Of a stretch of 64,000 nt of DNA, positions 25,822-33,718 are shown piece after piece (the stretch's first letter is position 1; each line of letters starts with the position of its first letter). Made by a program: the position numbers and the translations under genes. The stretch is from an uncultured Myxococcales bacterium (GTDB lineage: Bacteria; Myxococcota_A; UBA9042; DTJE01), in contig CAIZWN010000044.1 of NCBI GenBank assembly GCA_903936705.1, positions 124,001-188,000 of the forward strand, in the 5' to 3' direction. Under the pieces are notes generated by a model. It ran no database searches and had not been told where the DNA came from. It saw only the letters and a list, made by a program, of their open reading frames with translations.

Positions 25822-26298
25822 ATGAGCGGGCCCCAGGAAATCGGCGGCAAAGGCGGAAAAAAGTCCCTGAACGTGAGCCTGAATCTGGTTCCGTTCATCG
25901 ACCTGATGTCCGTCTGCGTTACCTTCCTGCTCATGACGGCCGTTTGGACCCAGACTGGACGCATCAGCGTTGACCAGTCGGTTCAGAAGCCTCAGAAGCA
26001 GCAGCAGACCGAGCCTCCAAAGCGTCTGACGGTCCTCCTGGACAAGGCGGGTTACACCGTCAAGTTCTCGGATGGCCAGCCCGAACCGATCCCGATGGTC
26101 AGCGGCAAGTACGATACCGTTGCCCTCAAGAAGAAGCTCGAGGATCTCAAGCTCCCGAAGGACCAGAAGGTCGTCGTGGCGCCCGAGGATACCGTCGCGT
26201 ACACGGACATGATCACTGCGATGGACTCCTGCATGATTCTTGGGCTTGTGAACGTTGTGGTCGCGGATGCTACATCCGTGGCTGGCGAAATGATGTGA
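25822..26298 (+). CDS. TolR/ExbD-type motor subunit, first copy
   Basis: 158 residues with the one-helix topology of ExbD/TolR. The helix LVPFIDLMSVCVTFLLMTA carries the conserved proton-path Asp near residue 31. A Gln-rich linker (KPQKQQQTEPPK) leads to the periplasmic domain ending AYTDMITAMDSCMILGLVNVV, the usual D-x-x-x-x-x-M-D-x-x pattern. Start ATG with AGGAGG upstream. Two TolR-like genes after a TolQ gene match AglR-AglQ-AglS architecture. Confidence 0.92.
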   Translation: MSGPQEIGGKGGKKSLNVSLNLVPFIDLMSVCVTFLLMTAVWTQTGRISVDQSVQKPQKQQQTEPPKRLTVLLDKAGYTVKFSDGQPEPIPMVSGKYDTVALKKKLEDLKLPKDQKVVVAPEDTVAYTDMITAMDSCMILGLVNVVVADATSVAGEMM

Positions 26299-26350
26299 TG
26301 TCGCGGATTTCCGGGTGTTCGTGACCCGGAACGCGGCTTGAGGAGGACCT

Positions 26351-26932
26351 ATGGCCATCAAGGCGCCCGGAAGCCGGATCGGCTCGAGCGTTCACATGAA
26401 GGGCTTGAAGGTTGGCGGCAAGGGTAATCGCCGGACAATGCTCTTCGATTTGAACCTGACGCCCATGATCGACATGTTTTCGATCCTGGTCGTTTTCCTC
26501 CTGATTACGTTCTCGGCGACAGGCGATATTCTTCTGCAGCAGAAGGACATCCAGTTGCCAATGGCGTACTCGGGTCGAATGCTCGAACGCGTTCCGATGA
26601 TCGGTATCTCGGCGGCCTCGCTTGTCTTCGAGGGCGACGAGGTCATGAAGACGCCATGGGTCACCGAAAAGAACTACCCGGACCTCAAGCTCCCCGAGCT
26701 GTCGAAGGTCCTCAAGGCCGCTCGTGACAACTACGAGCGCCTCCACCCAATGCCCTCCGATCAGGAGAAGGCAAACAAGTGGCTTGAGGAGTCCAAGCAG
26801 GTTGTAATCCAGGCCGACGAGCAGACCAAGTTCGAGGTCATCCGCCTGGTAATGACCACCGCCGCGATCGAAGGCTATTCGGCCATCAACTTCGCGATCA
26901 AGAAGAAGGGCAAGGAAGAACCGGCAACCTGA
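26351..26932 (+). CDS. TolR/ExbD-type motor subunit, second copy
   Basis: 193 residues. The transmembrane helix LTPMIDMFSILVVFLLITFS contains the conserved Asp. The periplasmic domain is longer than usual, with an inserted helical segment of about 35 residues (around 115-150: KVLKAARDNYERLHPMPSDQEKANK) before the terminal EVIRLVMTTAAIEGYSAINF. ATG with GGAGG upstream. Differs from the first copy along its length, so the two probably form a heterodimer in the motor. Confidence 0.9.
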   Translation: MAIKAPGSRIGSSVHMKGLKVGGKGNRRTMLFDLNLTPMIDMFSILVVFLLITFSATGDILLQQKDIQLPMAYSGRMLERVPMIGISAASLVFEGDEVMKTPWVTEKNYPDLKLPELSKVLKAARDNYERLHPMPSDQEKANKWLEESKQVVIQADEQTKFEVIRLVMTTAAIEGYSAINFAIKKKGKEEPAT

Positions 26933-27192
26933 TCAACCCTCCCTCCTCGGATTTGGAAGCCGGTTTCATCCCCCTACCCTTCAGTTCTCCTCAGAATGCC
27001 ATCGCAAGTTGACCTTGGCGGTTCGTTGACGGCCGCATTCGCTACACGGCAGTCGCACCTCATTCGACGAGCATTTGGACCTGTATGTATCGCGAGAGAC
27101 TCATGACTGATCAGGCGCGGTCCATCGAGGACCTCTGAAGCAGACGTCAACGCAGATGTGTCAAATCCTCAGCAACTCTAACGGTTGGCCTT

Positions 27193-28218
27193 CTAGCGAC
27201 CTGCTTCTGCCGGCACACGAGCCTCGTTCCCAGCAGCCGTTGTCGGCCCCCTGACGACGTGCAGCGACTGCGACAAAAGACGCCCATCAACCGTCAAGGC
27301 AGCCAGTTCGGTGGCGTTGCGAATCAGCGGCGTGACCGTGACCGTATCAGGTCCGGTAACGTCAACCTTCAATACCTTCCTGAATATCGAGGCGACTGCT
27401 TCGCGCCGGAAGATCCCGACGTACAGGTCCGTGACTGATCGGTTCCCGTCCCTTCCCGCCGTGCGAATGGGTTCGGGGGACCAGAACGCATATCCTGCCA
27501 GGTCTGCGCCGTACGAGCGGAAGCGAATGACAGATCCGACCATCGCCTCGGGTGCCTCCCCCTCCTTCAACGGCATCATTTCAAGTACGGGCACTCCGTT
27601 GCTTGGGTCCGCGGTGAAGAACAGTGCCGCGAAATCCCTCCCGTCGCCAGGAAGCTTCGCAATGGCCCGGGCGTAAAGGTAGACAGCGTCCGGCGCCGAA
27701 CCGGCGTCCACGATCAGATGCTTGGAGTCCTCGAGTGCCTGGAACTGGATTCCAGTGAAACGCGGGACAATCATGACAGGGACACTCAACGAGTCTGTTG
27801 CGACGGCAGCGCCACCGTCGTAAAACGTGACCACCAGATTGTCTATCAGGCCTGGACTGGTCGGCACGGGAATCTGAAAGGTGCAGTCGTTTCCCTCACG
27901 GGTCTGGCCAAACGCCTGAAGTACGAAGCGTGGCTTGCCCGAGGCCTTTACGACCACCTCGCAGTTGAAAGCCACGACCGTTCCCTCCATGACATCGATT
28001 GGCCGGTAAGTCTCGCCCGGGCGCAGAGCCAGGCGCATGAACGGCTCCTCGTCCAGGTGAACGGTAGTCAGCTTGGGTTCGTCAAACGCCTTCGTGGATT
28101 TGTACGGCGGCCACGCCCAGAACACTACCAGCAAGACCATTGCGGCAAATCCGATCAGTACTCCAATCAATGTCAGGATTCGATTCTTGCTGCGCGGTGC
28201 AACCGGCTCCTCGGACAT
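27193..28218 (-). CDS. Membrane-anchored protein of unknown function
   Basis: 341 residues. A short basic cytoplasmic stretch and one hydrophobic helix (about 13-36: ILTLIGVLIGFAAMVLLVVF) are followed by a long extracytoplasmic beta-rich part. No motif I recognise. It is strongly expressed-looking (AGGAGG before the ATG) and divergent from the HEAT-repeat gene, 133 bases away. Confidence 0.65.
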   Translation of the reverse strand: MSEEPVAPRSKNRILTLIGVLIGFAAMVLLVVFWAWPPYKSTKAFDEPKLTTVHLDEEPFMRLALRPGETYRPIDVMEGTVVAFNCEVVVKASGKPRFVLQAFGQTREGNDCTFQIPVPTSPGLIDNLVVTFYDGGAAVATDSLSVPVMIVPRFTGIQFQALEDSKHLIVDAGSAPDAVYLYARAIAKLPGDGRDFAALFFTADPSNGVPVLEMMPLKEGEAPEAMVGSVIRFRSYGADLAGYAFWSPEPIRTAGRDGNRSVTDLYVGIFRREAVASIFRKVLKVDVTGPDTVTVTPLIRNATELAALTVDGRLLSQSLHVVRGPTTAAGNEARVPAEAGR

Positions 28219-28291
28219 GGGGACCTCCTTCGTCGGCCAGAGGATAGATCTCCCTGACGAAAAACGGAATGGCCATGGGCGCCGCCCTTGC

Positions 28292-28321
28292 TTGACAGGA
28301 CATCCTGGTTGCGGGTACGTT
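28292..28321 (+). promoter_or_regulatory. Possible promoter for the HEAT-repeat gene
   Basis: TTGACA at 28292-28297 with a weak TACGTT 18 bases later (28316-28321). The predicted start near 28328 precedes the GTG at 28352. Confidence 0.35.
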
Positions 28322-28351
28322 GCCTTGGCCTCTGGTCAGGACTGTCGAAAC

Positions 28352-30529
28352 GTGGCGGAACTCAGCTCGTCGGGCATTCACCAACTTGGCAGCGACGAGT
28401 ACCGGCTGATCAAGCAGCGCGCAGGTGAGTTCACCCTGCATCTTGTCAAGGCCATTCTCCAGACGGGCACCTACTCCAGCGATCATCCTCTGGCCCGCGC
28501 TGCAACCGGTGACATGTACACCCTGTTTCGCGAGATGACAGCTCAGGCCCATGAACTGACCTACGTCCTTTTGTCCACCGTTGATGACAAGGGCGTGATG
28601 CTGGACGGCTTGCTGCCTGAACCAATCGAGGTGTCCAAGACATTTCGCGGAATGATGGGGGATCACTTCGTCGCGAAATTTCACGACTACTTTCTTCGGA
28701 ACCGGATAGCAGCCTTTACGATCAAGCGCGAGATTGAACGTCCCGAGTTCGAGGCGTTCCTGGATATCTGGACCCGCTGGTCTTCCCAGGCCCAGTCGGC
28801 TGGCGCTGGCACTTCAGTAGTAAAAGGTCTTTCCGACGAGCTTGCCCGCGTGGGGTTGCTGCGCGTCACGGTCGTCGGCATGGACGAAATGGTTGGTGCC
28901 GTCAGGCACCTGAACTGGATCGTCAAGCTGGCACTTTCCAGACTGCGCAAGGATATTGCGCGGCTTCCGATGCTGCGCGACGTGGCGCCTGACGTAATCA
29001 GACAGTTGAAGGTCCAGGCGATCCAGGACATCGTTCGGCCGATCACCAAGACCGAATTGCATCGAGACCTGCTGTTGAATGCCGACCTGGTTTCAGAAGG
29101 CACATCGATAATCAACGACATCGAGATCGAGGAAGCCATTCTGGAGGCGATTCCCTCCAAGGCTACCCTCGAGTTGGTTCGAGTTCTGATGGATCTGGTG
29201 TCCGAGTTGGCCAAGCCGAATCCCAGGGTTGGCATGGCCGGGCGCGAACCGCGAAATCTGCTTGAGGTGACGAAGCGCATCACCCACAAGGCATTGCGGC
29301 GCATCAGTTCAATGGATCTTCCCGAGATTCGAGGCCTGTTGCAAGCCGCATTCATGTCCGACTTGATCCCGTTCGACGAGCTTCCCTCGTATATCCAGCG
29401 TCACATCAGGGCCGGTCAGACTACGGATCGCTTCCTGTTGCAAGCTGATGCCTATTTGAAGGACTTTGACGGCTGCCGGGATGCTAAGGCATACCTTAAG
29501 TATCTGAATGTCCTGCTTATCGTCTTGCCTGAGTTAGGAGCACGTAAGGAAGTGCGCAACGTGTCTCGAATTTTCGAGGTGTTGGGGCGCCACCACGCAG
29601 ACCAGTCGCCACCATTCGTTGGCAGGTCGCGTTTCATCGACGAGACGCTTGGGCACTTGGATTCCGGACGGTTTCAGGACGCCCTGATTCTTATGGCAGC
29701 AACCACACCCAAGGAAGAGCGCGAGCCACTGGAAAAGGGCGTGGCTATGTTCGGCATCGGTGTTGTGCCAGGCCTTGTGCGCTTTCTGGCGGCCACCGAG
29801 GATGTTTCTGCCCGCAAGGCCGTATGCAGCATGCTGGAACGTATCGGGCAGCCTGCTGCTTCGTTTTTGAATGACGAACTTCGGGCACACCGTCACCAGT
29901 GGTTTACGGTACGCAATCTGATTTCTGTTCTGGGAGCGATCGGCGATGGCACTTGCGTTCCGACGCTGGGCCAATACTGCGGTCATCCCCATCCACGGGT
30001 ACGCGAGGAGTGCGTGCTTGTCCTGTCCAAACTTATGGGGCACGACGCCGAAAAGCTGCTGCTGCCCTTCCTGGATGATAAGGACGAGACCGTGGTGCGA
30101 CGGACTGTCCTGGTCCTTGCCGGGATCCATTGCACGAACGGCGAGTATCTGCGGCGCCTGGACGAGGCACTTGCGCTGCGACATCGCGACGAAGAAGAAC
30201 CCCAGGAACTTCTGCAGGTTGCCTGCCTGCGCGCGCTGATGGAATACGAGAAGATCTACCTGCCGGACGAACCTGATTTCGAGGCGCTGTTGCTGGAGAT
30301 TGTGTCCCCGCAGAATTGGAGACGCCTGCTTCCGGGTCGATTGGGGTTGAGGCAAAAAAGCGAGAACGTGATCCAAGTATCGGTTGAAGCCCTTGGCGCC
30401 ATCGGACGATCCCGATCCCAGAAAACACTTCAGGACATGGTAGACAAGGCTTCCGCACCACTACGTCCTTACGTTGCAGCCGCAGTTGCCCGCATTCAGC
30501 ACCGGCTTGCCGGTGGTGGGCCTGCCTAG
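28352..30529 (+). CDS. Large cytoplasmic HEAT-repeat protein
   Basis: 725 residues. The GTG at 28352 (VAELSSSGIHQ, AGGA 10 bases upstream) is preferred; an upstream ATG at 28073 lies inside the divergent gene. The first 500 residues are helical without recognisable motif. From about 520 the sequence breaks into HEAT-like helix pairs (EEREPLEKGVAMFGIGVVPGLVRFL, RKAVCSMLERIGQPAASFLNDEL, RNLISVLGAIGDGTCVPTLGQY, VREECVLVLSKLMGHDAEKLLLP). HEAT proteins bind partners and regulate assembly; no enzyme domain is seen. Similar proteins occur widely in myxobacteria, mostly uncharacterised. Confidence 0.8.
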   Translation: MAELSSSGIHQLGSDEYRLIKQRAGEFTLHLVKAILQTGTYSSDHPLARAATGDMYTLFREMTAQAHELTYVLLSTVDDKGVMLDGLLPEPIEVSKTFRGMMGDHFVAKFHDYFLRNRIAAFTIKREIERPEFEAFLDIWTRWSSQAQSAGAGTSVVKGLSDELARVGLLRVTVVGMDEMVGAVRHLNWIVKLALSRLRKDIARLPMLRDVAPDVIRQLKVQAIQDIVRPITKTELHRDLLLNADLVSEGTSIINDIEIEEAILEAIPSKATLELVRVLMDLVSELAKPNPRVGMAGREPRNLLEVTKRITHKALRRISSMDLPEIRGLLQAAFMSDLIPFDELPSYIQRHIRAGQTTDRFLLQADAYLKDFDGCRDAKAYLKYLNVLLIVLPELGARKEVRNVSRIFEVLGRHHADQSPPFVGRSRFIDETLGHLDSGRFQDALILMAATTPKEEREPLEKGVAMFGIGVVPGLVRFLAATEDVSARKAVCSMLERIGQPAASFLNDELRAHRHQWFTVRNLISVLGAIGDGTCVPTLGQYCGHPHPRVREECVLVLSKLMGHDAEKLLLPFLDDKDETVVRRTVLVLAGIHCTNGEYLRRLDEALALRHRDEEEPQELLQVACLRALMEYEKIYLPDEPDFEALLLEIVSPQNWRRLLPGRLGLRQKSENVIQVSVEALGAIGRSRSQKTLQDMVDKASAPLRPYVAAAVARIQHRLAGGGPA

Positions 30530-30560
30530 GAAATGGTTGGCGAGGGCGCGACGCTGTGGA

Positions 30561-30718
30561 GGGTCGGTTCCGGGGGTGCCCCTCCGGGACCGGAGTTCCG
30601 GCGGGGGCTCTGCCCCCACCGGCCTCCTGCAGTCTCGGCGCGGCCCGATCATTTATTTCCCCTGTAAGGTGGGCCGCGCCTCCGACGGCTCCCTCCGGGG
30701 CACCCCCGGAACCGACCC
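30561..30718. repeat. Palindromic, MITE-like noncoding element with 22-bp inverted ends
   Basis: Bases 30561-30582 are the perfect reverse complement of 30697-30718 (22 of 22). Inside are two further perfect palindromes: GGGGGC/GCCCCC (30603-30608 with 30612-30617) and GGCGCGGCCC/GGGCCGCGCC (30638-30647 with 30671-30680). No reading frame of interest. Terminal inverted repeats with no coding capacity fit a MITE or a large REP-type repeat; no flanking target duplication is obvious. Transcribed, it would fold into one long hairpin and could act as the terminator of the HEAT gene. Confidence 0.6.
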
Positions 30719-30888
30719 GCGGACGCTTTTTGAGGAACTGGCAGGCGTCAGGCTTGCGTGGGATGCGTTAGTTTAAGAACAGCTTGAGCAGGCTTCAACG
30801 GTGTCCCTGCAGGATTCGACAAACGATGAGTCGCGTCTTCATGGATGATCGTCTGCCCAGCGTCATGTAAAATCGCGCATCGCAGTGC

Positions 30889-30913
30889 CTCGCCTGGATT
30901 GCTACCAGGCGAG
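30889..30913. other. Perfect 9-bp inverted repeat
   Basis: CTCGCCTGG (30889-30897) and CCAGGCGAG (30905-30913) with a seven-base loop, not followed by T residues. It lies between the palindromic element and the toxin-antitoxin promoter and could be a protein-binding site or RNA hairpin. Confidence 0.5.
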
Positions 30914-30970
30914 AACCGTTGCCTCAGCTACTCTGCTAACGAGCAGTGGCTCACGATGACGTTTTGTGGT

Positions 30971-31002
30971 TGATGTGTCTTACACTCCACTGTGAGACAT
31001 CA
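30971..31002. promoter_or_regulatory. Operator-like inverted repeat upstream of the HigB-HigA fusion
   Basis: TGATGTGTCT (30971-30980) and AGACATCA (30995-31002) are inverted copies differing by one extra base. The repeat abuts the -35 hexamer. HigA-type antitoxins normally bind such palindromes and repress their own promoter. Confidence 0.5.
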
Positions 31003-31005
31003 CGC

Positions 31006-31034
31006 TTGACGTTAATCCTGCGTGGCGATACTAT
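31006..31034 (+). promoter_or_regulatory. Predicted promoter of the HigB-HigA gene
   Basis: TTGACG at 31006-31011, 17-base spacer, TACTAT at 31029-31034. Transcription would start at about 31040-31041, that is at the ATG itself, implying a leaderless message. Confidence 0.6.
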
Positions 31035-31039
31035 TCCCC

Positions 31040-31630
31040 ATGATCATCTCGTTCAAGGACGGAGATACTGAGGCTCTCGCGCGTGGACGCCGAGTCGGTC
31101 GCTTCGTCGACATCGAGTCGGTGGCGAGGCGGAAGCTTCGCCAGCTCGAGATCGCGGCTCGGCTGGATGATCTCCGCGTGCCGCCCGGCAACAGGCTCGA
31201 GGCACTGAAGGGTGACCGCTCCGGGCAGCACAGCATTCGCGTGAACGACCAGTTCCGAGTCTGCTTCCGCTGGACGAGCGCGGGCGCGAAAAACGTCGAG
31301 ATCGTAGATTACCACTCGAGGAGGGAGATCATGGCAAGACTCAAGCCAGTGACGCCGGGTGAATTGCTGCTCGAGGAGTTCTTGGTGCCGATGGGCATCT
31401 CGAAGTACCGGCTCGCCAAGGAGATCGGGGTCTCCGCCCAGCGCATCGGAGAGATCGTGGCCGGGAAGCGCTCCATCACGGCCAACACCGATCTGCGCCT
31501 CTGCCGATTCTTCAGCCTTTCGAGCGGCTACTGGCTGCGGGCGCAGGTGGCCCACGACACCGAAGTGGCGGAAGCTGTGCTAGGCAAGGAACTCGCCCGG
31601 ATCAAGCCCTGGGCGGGGACCGCGGCCTAG
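31040..31630 (+). CDS. In-frame HigB toxin-HigA antitoxin fusion
   Basis: 196 residues combining two normally separate proteins. Residues 1-92 are a complete RelE/HigB-family mRNA-cleaving toxin (RRKLRQLEIAARLDDLRVPPGNRLEALKGD, FRVCFRW, ending VEIVDYH where the family stops). There is no stop codon; five residues (SRREI) lead into Met98 and a full HigA antitoxin (MARLKPVTPGELLLEEFL, helix-turn-helix about 119-145, KRSITANTDLRLCRFF). An AGGAGG six bases before that ATG allows free HigA as well. The toxin ATG at 31040 fits family length; the promoter suggests leaderless translation. Alternatives: a sequencing error removing a stop, though the linker is in frame and the ribosome site intact. Confidence 0.85.
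   Translation: MIISFKDGDTEALARGRRVGRFVDIESVARRKLRQLEIAARLDDLRVPPGNRLEALKGDRSGQHSIRVNDQFRVCFRWTSAGAKNVEIVDYHSRREIMARLKPVTPGELLLEEFLVPMGISKYRLAKEIGVSAQRIGEIVAGKRSITANTDLRLCRFFSLSSGYWLRAQVAHDTEVAEAVLGKELARIKPWAGTAA
31318..31333 (+). promoter_or_regulatory. higA: Internal ribosome-binding site and start for free HigA
   Basis: GAGGAGGGAG at 31318-31327 followed by ATG at 31331-31333. Translation from here gives a 99-residue antitoxin (to 31630) of normal HigA length. This probably is the original start of the antitoxin gene, kept after the toxin stop codon was lost. Confidence 0.7.
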
Positions 31631-32200
31631 TTCCCGGACCCGCTACACTCACCCCCAAGGAGACCAGTGGTGGACCAGGCAAGCTTGCCAGCTCGTCATC
31701 GAGGCCCTCGAACGTGCCTGAGCCTCGCCAAAACTCCATCCGCCCTGGGTGTCTCAAAGTTGTTGACAGGTTCTGGGCTGCGCTGATGCCAGCCCCGTAC
31801 TCCAACACCATCCGGTATCAAGGCATGTTTGTAAACCGTTCGAAATATCGCCCCTTGTTGCTGCCGCCGCCGGTACTGGCACAGGCTTCGTCTTAGGCCT
31901 TGACGATGGACACAGGCCAAAGCCCGTTCGCGCCCCCGGTTACCCGGTTGTCGATGCCGTTTCGTGGTTGATGTTGCCTATACGCGATGTCATGAATTGC
32001 CCGGGCTGGGTTACCTCGTAGCAGTAATTGTTGCAGGGAACAGGCGGGCGCTGGAGCCGCGCCCAAGGGTCGCCTTGGCAAATACGGCTTTCGATGTCGA
32101 AACTATGGCCAAAGCCTCTGAATCGGCCCGCGACATGGGTGCTTACGAGTACCGTCTGTAGCACGCAATCTGTTTCCAAATCGGAAGATGCATTTAGTGA
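31631..32200. other. 570-bp stretch with no intact gene
   Basis: No reading frame has a convincing start and family match. The only recognisable piece is a short frame at 31964-32161 ending DMGAYEY. The stretch separates the toxin-antitoxin gene from a lipoprotein gene and looks like decayed accessory DNA. Confidence 0.6.
31964..32161 (+). pseudogene. Remnant of a beta-helix/anchor-domain protein (C-terminal end)
   Basis: The last residues read ARDMGAYEYRL. The ending D-I/M-G-A-Y-E-Y is the closing motif of many secreted parallel beta-helix proteins (choice-of-anchor Q type). The preceding 55 residues carry little of the expected repeat pattern and no signal peptide, so only a fragment would remain. 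Weakly supported because it depends on one short motif. Confidence 0.3.
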
Positions 32201-33718
32201 TCAACGCATCCCGCACCACTCCAGCGGGAATGATGGGGGGGTGATGGCCGCCAGGTCGGCGGCGTAGACCGCGCGGCCGGCAACCTGGTCCAGGCGGTAG
32301 ACTTTCGCGTCTGCGCCAACTGCGACCTGCAGTTCCTCGAATGCCGTCAGTGAAACGTATCCCGTATTCACGAGGCCATCTGCAGAGGCGTACTGGATGA
32401 ACAGCGTGAGCTGGCCAGCCGGCCCCTTGCCGCAGGTAATGCAGTACTTCGCGAACGGGTCATTTTCTGTGGGGGCGTCCCAGATCGGTTGGTCCACGCC
32501 GCCGCTGGCGTTCTCGCGCATCACCAGGATTGTCCCGGGTGCAGGTGGGTCGCTGGGACGTTCCACGATCGTGGTCGTACCAGGCACCACCAGCACCAAA
32601 CGGTCGGTTCCTGGATCCCCCCAGACAGCGTCGCCAGATCCGCCCCCACCGAAGAAGTCGCCGCCCTGGAACGGGGTCTTCTCGTTCATCTCGTCCGCGT
32701 ACCAGACCAGCGTGTCATGGCCATAGCCGCCGAAGAAGCGAACGTCCTTGACGTTCCCCCCCAGCACGACCAGATCGTCGCCATCACCCAGGTCCAGCGC
32801 GTCGGTACGGCCGCCGGCGCCGTTTCCAGCGTCGATCGCCGAGGCTCGCAGGTTGCGCGCGAACACGACGTCGGCTCCAGGTCCTGTGTGGATGCTGGTC
32901 GTGTAGATGGGATAGGACTGGCCTGCATCGCGCAGGCACCCGGCTATCACGAGGTCGTCGTCGTTGTCAGCGTTCGAATCAAGCGACGAACCAGTCCGGT
33001 AGTCCAGGCTGTACGAGGCGCCAAAGACCAGCACGTCCGGCCCGCCGGCCAGAGAGCCGGCGATGCTGTGGATCGTGCCGCTGCCGCCCAGCAGCAGAAT
33101 GTCGGTGCCAGCCGACCCCTCAAAGTATTCCCCTGGGCCTGCGAAGTCGATGGAATCTGGGTACTTCGGCACGAACTTCCAGCCGTGATGCCTGCCGCAT
33201 CCGTCCAGCAGGCGATCGAACTCGCCCAGGTTCGTGTAGAAGTTGCGCCAGTTGGCAGCGTCGTTATCCGCGTTGACATAGTCCCATCGCCCCGGCGGCA
33301 GAATTGGTGTCGGTGCTCCACCGTTTTCGTGACCATCGAAATACTCGTCATCCAGCAGGCCAGCAATCAAGGACGACGCCGGAACCCACAAACCGTCCCA
33401 CGCGTAGGCGTTCGGGGACGGCCCTTCAAGCCAGGCGGGGTCGAGGAAGCGTTGCGGGACAGGGGTTGCACAACCTGACGGGACGTCGAGATCTTCGGCC
33501 TCGTCGGTGTTGTCCCTGGATTCCAAACCGTCATCGCGTCCAGAATCGGTCGCATCCGTAGGCTCCAGCACGTCCCACGCTGCATCGTCTGAACCCGGAT
33601 TATCGGCAACGACGACAGGGTCGCCCATGCCGCACGAAAACAACATCAGACCCAACGCGACTGACCAACGGGTCCCGCAAGTCATCGGAAAGTGCCTTGC
33701 CCGAATCCTGATTCCCAT
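32201..33718 (-). CDS. Surface lipoprotein with Asp-rich linker and degenerate beta-roll repeats
   Basis: 505 residues. ATG at 33718 with GGAGG eight bases upstream; basic n-region, hydrophobic helix and FSCGM lipobox (Cys29). An Asp/Glu-rich linker (about 35-75) suits tethering through an outer surface layer. From about 195 to 400 come glycine/aspartate turns resembling hemolysin-type calcium-binding beta-rolls (LLLGGSGTIHS, DALDLGDGDDLVVLGG, FFGGYGHDTLVWY, FFGGGGSGDAVWGDPGTD), spaced irregularly. Two CxxC-like cysteines (YCITCGKG) near 435. Function unknown; calcium binding at the cell surface is inferred from the repeats alone. Confidence 0.75.
   Translation of the reverse strand: MGIRIRARHFPMTCGTRWSVALGLMLFSCGMGDPVVVADNPGSDDAAWDVLEPTDATDSGRDDGLESRDNTDEAEDLDVPSGCATPVPQRFLDPAWLEGPSPNAYAWDGLWVPASSLIAGLLDDEYFDGHENGGAPTPILPPGRWDYVNADNDAANWRNFYTNLGEFDRLLDGCGRHHGWKFVPKYPDSIDFAGPGEYFEGSAGTDILLLGGSGTIHSIAGSLAGGPDVLVFGASYSLDYRTGSSLDSNADNDDDLVIAGCLRDAGQSYPIYTTSIHTGPGADVVFARNLRASAIDAGNGAGGRTDALDLGDGDDLVVLGGNVKDVRFFGGYGHDTLVWYADEMNEKTPFQGGDFFGGGGSGDAVWGDPGTDRLVLVVPGTTTIVERPSDPPAPGTILVMRENASGGVDQPIWDAPTENDPFAKYCITCGKGPAGQLTLFIQYASADGLVNTGYVSLTAFEELQVAVGADAKVYRLDQVAGRAVYAADLAAITPPSFPLEWCGMR

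Larger units (their letters stand above)
30530..31039. other. 510-bp noncoding stretch, structured and probably acquired
   Basis: No convincing gene. Contains a 158-base element bounded by inverted repeats (30561-30718), a perfect 9-bp hairpin (30889-30913), a 5-bp hairpin (CTGCT/AGCAG, 30933-30946), and the operator-like repeat and promoter of the toxin-antitoxin gene. Base composition is locally very GC-rich in the element and then near-neutral. Confidence 0.7.

Noticed and set aside
26933-27192. 260-bp gap after the second TolR-like gene
   Set aside because: Checked for genes, hairpins with T runs and RNA motifs; nothing convincing seen.
28073-28351. 93-residue N-terminal extension of the HEAT-repeat frame
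   Set aside because: It lies within and before the divergent membrane-anchored gene; the GTG at 28352 fits better.
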